Assembly (NCBI GenBank): GCA_934178475.1
Contig: CAKPQH010000001.1
Coordinates: forward strand, 1-64,000
DNA from: an uncultured Clostridia bacterium
GTDB lineage: Bacteria; Bacillota; Clostridia; TANB77; CAG-508
Length of the DNA: 64,000 bases
Direction: 5' to 3'
The notes under the pieces are model-generated. The model worked only from the letters and a program-made list of their open reading frames with translations, was not told where the DNA came from and did no database searches. Each line of letters opens with the position of its first letter. The stretch's first letter is position 1. Shown here in pieces: positions 7,387 through 16,769 of the stretch. Made by a program: the position numbers and the translations under genes.

Positions 7387-9165
7387 CTACATTTTCAATA
7401 AATTCTCAGTAGAAATATCGTCTTTCTTTATTGTTTTTAAAATATCTTTTCTCTTCTTTCCTTTTGTATTTGATGCATGTTTTATAATTGTTTTCTCATA
7501 AACATTTCTAACAAATCTCGCATTACCAAAGTTTTTAGTTTCCTTATATTCATTTATAATTTCTTTAACTTTTTCAATTGCATCGTCTTCCACTATAAAT
7601 CCTGATTTTTTCATCATAGAATTAAATATTTGTATTAACTCATCTACTGTATAATCCTCAAATTCAACTGTATATCCAATTCTTGATACAATACCGGAAT
7701 TAGCATTCAAGAAAGCTTGCATTTCTTTTGTATATCCCGCAAAAATAACTACTAAATTATCTCTATAATTTTCCATTGCTTGAATCAATGTAGCAATTGC
7801 TTCTTCATTATAAGAATTCCCTTGTCCACTTCCAGATGCTAGAGAATATGCTTCATCTATAAACAATACGCCACCTAAAGCTTTTTCAATAACGCTCATT
7901 GTTTTTGGAGCAGTTTGTCCAACATATTCAGCTACTAAATCCTTACTTGATACTTCAATCAATTTATTTTGTTTTATATATTTTAAATTATATAATATTT
8001 CTGCAACTATTCTTGCAACAGTAGTTTTTCCCGTACCAGGATTTCCTAAAAATACCATATGAAGATTTGTATCTTTTATTTTCAAATCATCTTTCGCTTT
8101 ATTTTTAAGCTCAATAAGACTTACCAAATCTTGAAGCATTTGTTTTACTTTTTCTAACCCAACTAATTCATTTAAACTTTGGAATATTTCCTCAATTGAT
8201 TTATCCTTCTGATATTTTGGTATAATATCTTCTGTGAAATTATCTTTTTTGTTAAATATAATTTCTTCACAAACTTTTTCTTTATATTGATTATAATTTA
8301 AAGTTGTATTTGGATATGTTATAGAAATATAGTCTAATAATTTTACTTTAAACTCTTCTGATAACTCACCTTCTTTATTTAACTTTTCTATAATTTCTTG
8401 GTATATATCTTGAACATCAGGTTTTACAGTTGTTATTTCATATTTAAAAACATTTTCCACTAAATTAGTACTTTTAGAAATTATTTGATTTATTGTTTCT
8501 TTATTTTTATCTGATAATATAGTTATAAATTCTTTTGGATTTTCTTCAATTTTATATTCCAACTCACTAACAAATTTATCTTTAAAACTTTGCTCTTGTG
8601 AAATTAGTCCATTAAAATCCTTAAATACTATTATATTGTATTTTGAATCATATATATTTCCAAGTTCATCAACTTTTTCTAAATTATATAATGATACTTC
8701 AACTTCATCTCCAGATTTTATATAACTAAATATTTTTGATGCATCACTTATAATTCGTACAACAGAATATAAAGATTCTTTATTATCACTATATATTCTA
8801 ATATTAAATGGTATATATTGTTTTGATTCTTTTTTATTATATCTATACATATAATTTACTATTTTTATAAGAACTTGTTTTGACTCATCTGTTATATATA
8901 AACAATCTATTTTTTCCAATAATTTACTTAATGCATCCTCTTTATCAATATCATTAATTGTATTATTTTCTTTTTGATCTTCTTGAATAACATCACCTTC
9001 TACACCTAAATTATTATCATTATTTAGTGTTATTTCTGGAACATCATTTGATAATTTAAACTCTTCTTTTAAATTATTATATTTTTTTTCTTTCTTACCT
9101 TCTCCAAAAAAGTCATTATATATGTCTTTAAATATATTTTCATTTAAATTATTGTCATCACTCAT
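7387..9165 (-). CDS. AAA+ ATPase, CbxX/CfqX-SpoVK type, with degenerate N-terminal AAA-like half
   Basis: 592 residues. The C-terminal half is a canonical CbxX-type AAA+ module: Walker A GNPGTGKT (374-381), pore loop YVGQ (414-417), Walker B VLFIDE (433-438), sensor FAGYT (475-479) and Arg finger in SRIGY (Arg495). Residues 1-80 are acidic and low-complexity. Residues about 85-310 run parallel to an AAA+ fold (NIRIYSDNKES, YNIIVFKDF, EFITILSDK) without Walker residues. This suggests an inactive first AAA domain, as in two-domain SpoVK-like proteins. It is the last gene of the TelA/XpaC/VWA operon and probably remodels or powers that membrane complex; the target is unknown. Confidence 0.85.
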   Translation of the reverse strand: MSDDNNLNENIFKDIYNDFFGEGKKEKKYNNLKEEFKLSNDVPEITLNNDNNLGVEGDVIQEDQKENNTINDIDKEDALSKLLEKIDCLYITDESKQVLIKIVNYMYRYNKKESKQYIPFNIRIYSDNKESLYSVVRIISDASKIFSYIKSGDEVEVSLYNLEKVDELGNIYDSKYNIIVFKDFNGLISQEQSFKDKFVSELEYKIEENPKEFITILSDKNKETINQIISKSTNLVENVFKYEITTVKPDVQDIYQEIIEKLNKEGELSEEFKVKLLDYISITYPNTTLNYNQYKEKVCEEIIFNKKDNFTEDIIPKYQKDKSIEEIFQSLNELVGLEKVKQMLQDLVSLIELKNKAKDDLKIKDTNLHMVFLGNPGTGKTTVARIVAEILYNLKYIKQNKLIEVSSKDLVAEYVGQTAPKTMSVIEKALGGVLFIDEAYSLASGSGQGNSYNEEAIATLIQAMENYRDNLVVIFAGYTKEMQAFLNANSGIVSRIGYTVEFEDYTVDELIQIFNSMMKKSGFIVEDDAIEKVKEIINEYKETKNFGNARFVRNVYEKTIIKHASNTKGKKRKDILKTIKKDDISTENLLKM

Positions 9166-9182
9166 AGTTTCCCCTTTTATAA

Positions 9183-10331
9183 TTAGTTTTTAGGTTCTAC
9201 ATTTATCTCTACTAATTTTTCTTTCAATTCCTTTTCTATTTGTACTAATTCTTTTTCAGCTTCAGCTCTCTTAGCTTTTCCGTTTTCATGAATTTCTAAT
9301 ACTTTATCTAATGTTTCTATTATATCCTTATTAGTTTTTTGTAATGTTTCTATATCAACAACAGCTCTTTCTGATTCTTGAGCAATTTCAATAGAACCTT
9401 GTTTTAGTATTTCACTATTTTTCTTTAACATATCATTTGTTAAATTAGTAACAGATTGTTGAGCTCCTAAAGCTTGTTTTGCATTATTTATTCCTAAAGC
9501 AAGTACAATTTGATTTTTCCATAAAGGAATAGTATTAATTAATGAACTTTGAATTTTTTCTACTAATTCTGATTCATTATTTTGTAATAATCTTATTTGT
9601 GGTGCCATTTGAATTGATATTATTCTTGTTGTTTTTAAATCATAGATTTTCTTTTCAAATCTATTTATTACATTTACCATATCATTAACTTTTTGAACAT
9701 CCATCTGTTCTTTTGTTTCTTCTGCTTTTTTCTGTAATTCTGGTAATGTAACATTTCTTAATTCATCTAGTTTCTTCTCTCCTGCAATAATATATAAAGA
9801 AATTTCTTTAAAATATTCAAGATTTTTTTCATACATAGTATCAAATATTGTTATATCTTTTAACATTTGTAATCTATGTCTGTCTAACTCTTTTTCAATT
9901 TTATCGATGTTTAATTCAATTTTATTATATTTAGCAATTATTTTTGTAACTTCTTTTTTAGCACTATGGAATATTTTACTTAACACTCCTCTATTCTCAA
10001 CTTGTATATCTCCATCAAAATCCTTTATTTGAGCTACCAAATCAGCTAATAAATCACCAACAGCTCCTGTTTGTTTTGTTTTTACATCTTCTAAAACACT
10101 ATCTGAAAATTCTGATATTTTAGATTGTGCCTTTGCTCCATATTGTAATACCTGTGTTGAATCTTCAACATTTATTTTACTATTAAAATCTTCAATTGCC
10201 TTTTTTTCCTCATCAGTCAAACTATCAAAATTTAACGATTTTTCTATCATTTTTTCAGTTACTTTCTCATTACTTTCAGCTAAATTTTCCACTTCTTTAT
10301 TCGGAACTTGTTTAATTTCTAATTCTTCCAT
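9183..10331 (-). CDS. TelA-family (YaaN-like) toxic-anion-resistance protein
   Basis: 382 residues, mostly long amphipathic helices and coiled coil. It matches the TelA family (PF05816) by length, an acidic N-terminus, the GDLLADLVAQIKDFD segment and the late IPLWKNQIVLALG block. TelA proteins are cytosolic, linked to tellurite and cell-envelope stress in Bacillus, Listeria and others. Their biochemical action is unknown. In B. subtilis the TelA homologue yaaN is cotranscribed with xpaC. Here the two are again in one operon but separated by a solute-binding protein gene. Confidence 0.88.
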   Translation of the reverse strand: MEELEIKQVPNKEVENLAESNEKVTEKMIEKSLNFDSLTDEEKKAIEDFNSKINVEDSTQVLQYGAKAQSKISEFSDSVLEDVKTKQTGAVGDLLADLVAQIKDFDGDIQVENRGVLSKIFHSAKKEVTKIIAKYNKIELNIDKIEKELDRHRLQMLKDITIFDTMYEKNLEYFKEISLYIIAGEKKLDELRNVTLPELQKKAEETKEQMDVQKVNDMVNVINRFEKKIYDLKTTRIISIQMAPQIRLLQNNESELVEKIQSSLINTIPLWKNQIVLALGINNAKQALGAQQSVTNLTNDMLKKNSEILKQGSIEIAQESERAVVDIETLQKTNKDIIETLDKVLEIHENGKAKRAEAEKELVQIEKELKEKLVEINVEPKN

Positions 10332-10373
10332 TTTATATCTCCTTTATCTTTATATTTATCTTTATATTTATAG

Positions 10374-11498
10374 TTATTTTTTCAAATAATCAATTAACTC
10401 ATTATATACATTCATTTTCAAACTTGAAACTGTACTTGTAATAGTTTTTGGAATACCAATTCCAAATGATGATACATCGTAACTTCCACCTGTTATTCCA
10501 GTTCTAAATCCATATTTTGACCATGCTATTTGTTGAATATTAGCATCATCAAAAGCTTTATAAAATTTATTTCCTTCATCATCGAATGTTGCTATACAAT
10601 GTGAGTTCCAAATTGTTGGTGTTGGATATAAAACTCTTATATCATCTTTCACCTGATTATATCCATCTGGATTTTCATTAGCAAATTCAATTATACTTTT
10701 TTCATAATCAACTATCATAGGTTCTCCACCCATTCCAGTTTTTAAATATCTTTCAAATAAATCTGCTGGAGTATTGTTCATATAACCTGATTTTTGATAA
10801 AACTCTTTTAATTTTGGTAAATTTGTTTGTACACCTTCATCTGTAACTGTACCACCACACATAATAGATAAAAGTAATCCATAATAAGTTGCTCCTGGTG
10901 ATGAAGTTACAGGATCTGTTGATGCTATATTTATATTTCCATATAACTCTTCTAATCCTATATCAGACCATTTCTTTCCTGCTAATATATATTGTAACAA
11001 TTTATTCATATCTGTTATATAATAAACTCCTTCTTTTTCTGTTACAATATTTTCTTTAACTAATGAATCAACAACTTTTCCCCAACTATATATTACTATT
11101 GGCGTATTTAATGTTAATCCACCATTTAATACAGTATAACGATCCGCTTCTCCTTTTGTTTTATCAGCTGCTACCTTATAATAATCATAAAATCTTTGGT
11201 CTGAACAAAACATTGCATCATATTTAGTTTTATTATCTTTTCTTACTAATGGATTTAAAACTAACTTTCCATTACTCCAAGAATCATATACAACATTTAA
11301 ATTGTACTTATCTTCCATTATTTTAACAACTTCTTCATCAGTTATAAAATCCTCTTTTCCTCCACCTGTTGCAACATATACAGTATCTAAATTTTTATTT
11401 AATTCATTTCCATTATTATCCTGGAAATATTTTATTAATATTATTGCTATTATAATAACTATAAATATCCCAATACCAATTATTTGCTTTTTCTTCAA
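10374..11498 (-). CDS. membrane-anchored periplasmic-binding-protein-like (type 2) protein
   Basis: 374 residues: an N-terminal membrane anchor (about 5-23) without a lipobox cysteine, then a PBP2-like extracellular domain. YDAMFCSDQRFYDYY, a DPVTSSPGATYYGLLL stretch and GGSYDVSSFGIG match the hinge and ligand regions of solute-binding proteins. Its architecture parallels the N-terminal half of the VWA fusion upstream in the operon. No ABC permease or ATPase is nearby, so it is more likely a sensor or scaffold than a transporter subunit. The start is TTG at 11496-11498, 10 bases after AGGAGG. Confidence 0.75.
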   Translation of the reverse strand: MKKKQIIGIGIFIVIIIAIILIKYFQDNNGNELNKNLDTVYVATGGGKEDFITDEEVVKIMEDKYNLNVVYDSWSNGKLVLNPLVRKDNKTKYDAMFCSDQRFYDYYKVAADKTKGEADRYTVLNGGLTLNTPIVIYSWGKVVDSLVKENIVTEKEGVYYITDMNKLLQYILAGKKWSDIGLEELYGNINIASTDPVTSSPGATYYGLLLSIMCGGTVTDEGVQTNLPKLKEFYQKSGYMNNTPADLFERYLKTGMGGEPMIVDYEKSIIEFANENPDGYNQVKDDIRVLYPTPTIWNSHCIATFDDEGNKFYKAFDDANIQQIAWSKYGFRTGITGGSYDVSSFGIGIPKTITSTVSSLKMNVYNELIDYLKK

Positions 11499-11512
11499 AA
11501 CTTTTTCCTCCT

Positions 11513-12043
11513 TTACTTTGTATTTAAATCATTATCATCATTATATCCATCAACATTTAACATGTTATTAAAAACCTTCATTTCTGCATCTGTGTCTATC
11601 ATATCAGATTGATATAATTTTGACAACTGAGTTTTAAAAGATTGGTTAACTTTTTTTATCATCTTTTCTGTAGATTCCATGAATTTTTTACTTTCTTCTG
11701 ATGATAACCTTTGATTTTCAATTTCATCATATTTTTTTATAATATTTAATGTAACAGGAAGATAATAATCAAAAAAATTATTCATTCTCTTATATTTCTT
11801 TGGATTCTTCTCAATAGTTGCTATTATATTATTTACAGATGAATTAATCTCCCTTATATCTTGCATTACATCTTTCTTATCAACCCTTGAACTCATTTTC
11901 AATATTTCATTATTCTTATCTTTAGCTTCTTCAAGAACTTCATACAAATCTCTATCTGTATCTTTTAAATTAGTTTTCTTTCTATTATGAAATATAAGTT
12001 CACTTGCTCCATATGCACCTATTCCTATTGCCAATGACGGCAA
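11513..12043 (-). CDS. xpaC: XpaC-family membrane protein with frameshifted 5' end
   Basis: The intact frame gives 176 residues: a hydrophobic start (LPSLAIGIGAYGASELIF) followed by long charged helices ending in MIDTDAEM and MLNVDGY. This is the layout of the XpaC (PF10112, mislabelled halogen hydrolase) family that pairs with TelA. In-frame sequence continues upstream with GGTFFAIPYIGLSIG but meets a stop. The probable true start is GTG at 12123-12125 behind GAGAGGAAG. Reaching the frame from there needs one extra T near 12117 and one extra G near 12090, so two single-base deletions are implied (assembly error or decay). The TTG at 12041-12043 is only a formal start. Confidence 0.7.
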   Translation of the reverse strand: MPSLAIGIGAYGASELIFHNRKKTNLKDTDRDLYEVLEEAKDKNNEILKMSSRVDKKDVMQDIREINSSVNNIIATIEKNPKKYKRMNNFFDYYLPVTLNIIKKYDEIENQRLSSEESKKFMESTEKMIKKVNQSFKTQLSKLYQSDMIDTDAEMKVFNNMLNVDGYNDDNDLNTK

Positions 12044-12143
12044 TATTCCTATAGATAATCCTATATATGGAATTGCAAAAAATGTTCCTCCGCAATGCTG
12101 CGGATAATATCGCTGAATTTTTCACTATTTCTTCCTCTCTTTT

Positions 12144-13748
12144 TTAATTATATCCTCTAACTTCTTTAAATGCAGAAAGTAAACTTGTTCTTCCATCAAA
12201 TACCTTTCCATTTGTTAATTCTGCAATTTGCTCTAATTGATTTTCTTCTGCTGATCCAAACATTATTGAATATATTGGAATTTTGCTTGTAGCTTTATAA
12301 GCATATCTTAAATCATTATATGTTCCAGCATTTCCTAGTCCATCTGTCATTAATATTACAGATAAATTATATTTATCAGCATCTTCTTTTTCTAACTGTT
12401 TTAGAGCTTCTACTGATGCTGGATAAAGAGCTGTCATTCCTTTTGGAGTTAAAGCTTTTATTTTATTAACTATTTCTTCTGTTTTACTTCCATCTTCTGT
12501 ATTCCATATATCAATAACATTTGAGCTAAATGGAATAACTGTTATTTTGTCTTTATATGAAAATTGTAATAAATCTTTTGAAGCTTCATCTGTCAAAATA
12601 TATTGCATAGCATTTATTAATTGTTTATATCCATCTCCTGTCATACTTCCTGAATAATCTAAACAAAATACAACATGAGTTGGTTTTCTAAGTTCTGTTT
12701 GATACATATTAAGTGCTAATTTTATAACATTTGTATTAGGATATTTTATTGGTGAAATATATTTTGTAGTTTCTATTCCCCACTCAGGATTAAATATTGT
12801 TTTGTCCACATTATTTGAAATTCCACCATACCATGTTCTTCTACCTTTTTGTTGTAATAATGCTTGTCCTTCATCACTTAAAATAAATGATTGAAGATTT
12901 TTAAATATCTCTTTTTTAGACTCATCTCCATTATCAATATATGCAAAAGGTGAATCAGATATTGAAACTCCATCTACTGGATAAATAGCATATAAAGTAT
13001 CTTTTCCTGCCTTTTCTAATTTTTTATTCATATTTATAATTGAAGATTCATACGTAACAACTGCTTCATAATCCCCATTTAAAAATAATTCTTCTAAGAA
13101 ATCTTCACTTCCAGAAGATCTTTCAAGTCCTGAAAATAAAGTTACCAAATTTTCCTTTAATTTTTCATTATCTAAAGTTTCTTTTGTTAATACCTCTGGA
13201 TTTCCTGCTAATGTAGAAAGTAATCCTAAATATGCAGAAGCACCACTATTAGTTTTTGTTGGATTAGACATACTAAACTTCAAATTGCCACTTGCAATTG
13301 CAGTTACAATATCTTTCGTATACACTTTCTTTCCAACAAATCCTAGTTCCTCTGCCTTCTTTTTTGTTATACCAAATATAACTGGATTTATACTTGTGTA
13401 TTTTGAATCTGACACTTTAACTGAACTATTTAACATATATTGCCAAATGGAATTTGAAAGCCAAACTGCATCAAAATTTTCACCTTGATTTAGTCTGTCT
13501 ATAATGTTTAAAGTACCATCATATTCAATTTGTATATTGTATCCATTTTTAGCCGCATAATCTTCTATTACTTGTTCTAAATCTTGGTTTTCAGAACTAG
13601 AAATTATTCTTATTGTTTTTGACTTTCCTTTTACAATATCACTCAAATTGCCATTGCTTAACTCTTTTTCACCTAATAAGCATGCAACAATGATTATAAC
13701 TATAATAGTTATAGCCATTCCTATCCAAAATCCTTGTTTTTCTTTCAT
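12144..13748 (-). CDS. membrane-anchored solute-binding-protein/von Willebrand factor A fusion
   Basis: 534 residues. An N-terminal anchor (8-26) is followed by a PBP2-type solute-binding domain (about 45-320; note FDAVWLSNSIWQYML and SNPTKTNSGASAYLGLL). A C-terminal VWA domain (about 355-534) has a full MIDAS: DYSGS (364-368), Thr439 in GMTALYPAS and Asp469 in LMTDGLGN. Both domains should lie outside the membrane. It is the first gene of the operon, behind a good promoter. The VWA suggests metal-dependent partner binding, and the solute-binding half suggests ligand sensing. Such fusions have been noted near TelA/Ter-type stress genes; the ligand is unknown. Confidence 0.85.
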   Translation of the reverse strand: MKEKQGFWIGMAITIIVIIIVACLLGEKELSNGNLSDIVKGKSKTIRIISSSENQDLEQVIEDYAAKNGYNIQIEYDGTLNIIDRLNQGENFDAVWLSNSIWQYMLNSSVKVSDSKYTSINPVIFGITKKKAEELGFVGKKVYTKDIVTAIASGNLKFSMSNPTKTNSGASAYLGLLSTLAGNPEVLTKETLDNEKLKENLVTLFSGLERSSGSEDFLEELFLNGDYEAVVTYESSIINMNKKLEKAGKDTLYAIYPVDGVSISDSPFAYIDNGDESKKEIFKNLQSFILSDEGQALLQQKGRRTWYGGISNNVDKTIFNPEWGIETTKYISPIKYPNTNVIKLALNMYQTELRKPTHVVFCLDYSGSMTGDGYKQLINAMQYILTDEASKDLLQFSYKDKITVIPFSSNVIDIWNTEDGSKTEEIVNKIKALTPKGMTALYPASVEALKQLEKEDADKYNLSVILMTDGLGNAGTYNDLRYAYKATSKIPIYSIMFGSAEENQLEQIAELTNGKVFDGRTSLLSAFKEVRGYN

Positions 13749-13776
13749 CTTTCCCTCCTATTTTTTATTTGACTAC

Positions 13777-13805
13777 ATTATATATTTACTAAATTTAATT
13801 TGCAA
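13777..13805 (-). promoter_or_regulatory. promoter of the SBP-VWA/XpaC/TelA/AAA+ operon
   Basis: On the minus strand TTGCAA (13800-13805), a 17-base spacer and TATAAT (13777-13782) lie about 30 bases before the start codon at 13748. The spacing is optimal and the -10 is perfect. No inverted repeat overlaps it. Confidence 0.75.
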
Positions 13806-13822
13806 TATTTTAATAAAAATAA

Positions 13823-13850
13823 AAGCCCAATCTTATAAAAAATCGAACTT
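13823..13850 (-). terminator. probable terminator of the Ca2+-ATPase gene
   Basis: On the minus strand AAGTTCGAT pairs with ATTGGGCTT (9 bp including three G-U pairs), followed by a T-rich run. It lies 25 bases beyond the ATPase stop and ends just before the promoter of the next operon. Confidence 0.5.
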
Positions 13851-13875
13851 TCATTTTTTTATTTATCATTAATTC

Positions 13876-16509
13876 TTAACCTTGACTTAAAGTTTCTCCA
13901 TCTCTTTTATATATAACCTTTCCAAATCTGAAATCATTTAACCTCTTTTGAATCTCAATAATAACAATAGGAGAAATTGAAATTAATATCGTATATATCC
14001 ATTGTGCACTATTTAATGGTACCAACTTAAATACATTAGCAAAAGAAGGTATTATAACAACAATTGCCTGAAGCACAGCTCCTAACAATAAACTCAAAAC
14101 TAAATATTTATTCTCAAAAAATCCAGTCTTAAATATTGAATCTTTTGACTTTACATTAAAACTATGAACTAACTCTGTAAGTCCTAAGCTAACAAATGCC
14201 ATTGTTCTAGCAATTTCCAAATTAAACATTTTATTTCCTAAACTAAATGCAAATAAAGTTAAACTTCCTATCATTATCCCCTCAATAATGATACTATTCC
14301 ATAGTCCTCCAGAAAATATACTTTCTTTTGAACTTCTTGGTTTACGTCTCATAATTCCTTCTTCTTCTCTTTCTAATCCTAAAGCTATAGCCGGAAAAGA
14401 ATCAGTTACCAAGTTAATCCATAATAATTGAATCGCTAAAAGTGGAGACTGTATTCCCATAAGCAATCCTAAAAATATTGTTACAATTTCACCAATATTT
14501 GTTGAAATTAAAAAGTGCACTGCTTTTTTTATATTATCATATATATTTCTTCCTTGTCTAACCGCTTTTACTATTGTTGTAAAATTATCATCAACTAAAA
14601 TCATATCTGCAGCATTTTTAGCAACATCAGTTCCACCCTCTCCCATTGCTATACCAATATCAGCATTTTTAAGTGCAGGACTATCATTGACTCCGTCTCC
14701 TGTCATAGCAACAACAGCACCAGTTTTTTGCCAAGCTTTTACTATTCTTACTTTATGTTCTGGAGTTACTCTAGCAAAAACTGAGTATTTTTTTATATTT
14801 TCCTCTAACTCTCTATCTGTAATTTTATCCAATTCTTCTCCTGTTATACATTTATCTCCATTACTTAAAATTTTAAGTTCTCTTGCTATCGCTTTTGCAG
14901 TAGCTATATGATCACCTGTTATCATTACTGTCTTTATTCCTGCTTGCCTACAAGTCTGTACTGCCTCTTTTACACCTTCTTTAGGAGGATCTATCATTCC
15001 AATTAATCCTAAAAAAGTAATATTGTTTTCTAAATCTTTTTTATCTGATATGTTACTAACTTTTTTATACCCAACTGCAATAACTCTAAGAGCTTCATTT
15101 GCCATATCATTATTTTTATCTTTTATCCTTCTTTTTTCAATATCACTAAAAATTTCTTCTGTTCCATTTTTATATATTTTTTTGCACCTATCTATTAAAA
15201 TATCTGGTGCTCCTTTTGTAATTACAATATACTCTCCATTCAAATTATGAATTGTACTCATCATTTTTCTATTAGAATCAAATGGAATCTCACTTACTCT
15301 TTTCATTTTTTCATATAATTCTTTTTTATTAATTCCTTTATCTAATGCCTTGTTTACAATTGCATTTTCAGTCGGTTCTCCAACAGAAACTAGCTTTCCA
15401 TTTTCTTTTTGTAACTCACAATCTGTACACATACTACCATATTTTAAAAGTAACTCTTCATTATCAGAGAACATTTTTACAACTGTCATTTTATTTTGTG
15501 TAAGTGTTCCTGTTTTATCTGAACAAATAACATTACTGCTTCCTAACGTTTCTACTGCTGGCAATTTTCTAATTATACTATTACTTTTTGCCATTTTAGT
15601 AACTCCTAATGAAAGCATAATTGTTACTATTGCAGGTAAACCTTCTGGTATTGCTGCTACTGCTAGTCCTACTGAAGTCATAAACATTTCAATTGGATCT
15701 AATTTTCTAAAAATTCCTATAAAAAATACTATTACACATATTATTAAACATCCAATTCCCAGTATTTTTCCAACTTCTGATAATTTCTTTTGAATTGGTG
15801 TTTCTGGTGATTCTTCTTCTGTAATCATACCTGCAATTTTACCAATTTTAGTCTGCATACCAGTTTCTGTTACTATAGCTTTTCCATGTCCATTTACAAC
15901 TATACTTCCCATAAAAGCCATATTTTTCATATCACCTAATGGGATATTTTCTTTATATATTTGACCACTATTTTTCTCTACTGCTTCGGTCTCTCCTGTT
16001 AAACTTGACTCTTCTATTTTCAAATTATAACATTCTATCAATCTACAATCTGCTGGAACATAATTTCCTGCCTCTAATTCAATCAAATCACCTGGTACCA
16101 AACTTGAAACTTCAATTTCCTGAAAAATACCATTTCTTGTTACTTTTGCAATTTGAGGAGTTAATTTTTTCAAACTCTCTATAGATTTTTCTGCTTTAGC
16201 TTCTTGAATTAATCCCATAATTGCATTTAAAACTACAATTGCAATAATAATTATTGAATCAATATAATCATTTTCACCTTGAAACTTTGACACTAATGCA
16301 GAAATAATTGATGCAATAATTAATATAATTATCATGAAATCATTAAACTGCTTTATGAATCTAACAAATATACTTTCTTTCTTCTTTCCTTCAAGTTTAT
16401 TTTCCCCATATTCTTTTCTTCTTTTTTCAACTTCATCTTTGGACAACCCATCTTTCAAATTAGTATTCAACTTATTTTCAATTTCATTTATCCTCAAAGT
16501 TTGCCACAT
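13876..16509 (-). CDS. P-type Ca2+-transporting ATPase (SERCA/PMR1-like, P2A/P2B)
   Basis: 877 residues. The N-terminal cation ATPase domain is followed by the actuator motif TGET (171-174), an M4 IPEGL (288-292) with the calcium-type Glu, phosphorylation site DKTGT (331-335), nucleotide site KGAPD, and the hinge TGDGVNDSPAL. Six C-terminal TM helices end in a charged tail. Length and motifs match bacterial calcium exporters such as YloB/LMCA1. It pumps Ca2+ (possibly Mn2+) out of the cell. Transcribed alone. The window edge carries a second P-type ATPase of the MgtA class. Confidence 0.9.
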   Translation of the reverse strand: MWQTLRINEIENKLNTNLKDGLSKDEVEKRRKEYGENKLEGKKKESIFVRFIKQFNDFMIIILIIASIISALVSKFQGENDYIDSIIIIAIVVLNAIMGLIQEAKAEKSIESLKKLTPQIAKVTRNGIFQEIEVSSLVPGDLIELEAGNYVPADCRLIECYNLKIEESSLTGETEAVEKNSGQIYKENIPLGDMKNMAFMGSIVVNGHGKAIVTETGMQTKIGKIAGMITEEESPETPIQKKLSEVGKILGIGCLIICVIVFFIGIFRKLDPIEMFMTSVGLAVAAIPEGLPAIVTIMLSLGVTKMAKSNSIIRKLPAVETLGSSNVICSDKTGTLTQNKMTVVKMFSDNEELLLKYGSMCTDCELQKENGKLVSVGEPTENAIVNKALDKGINKKELYEKMKRVSEIPFDSNRKMMSTIHNLNGEYIVITKGAPDILIDRCKKIYKNGTEEIFSDIEKRRIKDKNNDMANEALRVIAVGYKKVSNISDKKDLENNITFLGLIGMIDPPKEGVKEAVQTCRQAGIKTVMITGDHIATAKAIARELKILSNGDKCITGEELDKITDRELEENIKKYSVFARVTPEHKVRIVKAWQKTGAVVAMTGDGVNDSPALKNADIGIAMGEGGTDVAKNAADMILVDDNFTTIVKAVRQGRNIYDNIKKAVHFLISTNIGEIVTIFLGLLMGIQSPLLAIQLLWINLVTDSFPAIALGLEREEEGIMRRKPRSSKESIFSGGLWNSIIIEGIMIGSLTLFAFSLGNKMFNLEIARTMAFVSLGLTELVHSFNVKSKDSIFKTGFFENKYLVLSLLLGAVLQAIVVIIPSFANVFKLVPLNSAQWIYTILISISPIVIIEIQKRLNDFRFGKVIYKRDGETLSQG

Positions 16510-16679
16510 AAAAATCTCTCCTCTTCTGTTTTAAATTCCATTAATAAAATTATATTTAAGTTGTCCAAAAAATATTACTAATTTTTATAAATATCCTGTT
16601 TTAACATACCTCCATTCTTTAACATTTTCTTTATCAATTTATTCGTTATTTCTTCTTATGCAACTTTTTTTCCATATAA

Positions 16680-16725
16680 AAATACCTCCACTATGATAAA
16701 TTTATTTTACCATAAGGAAGTATTT
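16680..16725 (-). terminator. long hairpin terminator of the prepilin-like gene
   Basis: AAATACCTCC pairs with GGAAGTATTT (one mismatch), and the stem continues inward through TATG/CATA and AAA/TTT pairs, about 18 pairs in all. On the minus strand it is followed by TATTTTTATA. It lies about 45 bases past the stop at 16770. Confidence 0.65.
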
Positions 16726-16769
16726 TTTTGAATATTTATTTTTTACACAAAATTTTTTACACCCTCATT

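Noticed and set aside
10374..13748. ABC transporter operon
   Set aside because: Two solute-binding domains are present, but there is no permease or transport ATPase; the ATPase is CbxX-type AAA+.
15350..15793. 147-codon plus-strand ORF inside the Ca2+-ATPase gene
   Set aside because: It mirrors the P-type ATPase phosphorylation region and has no ribosome site.
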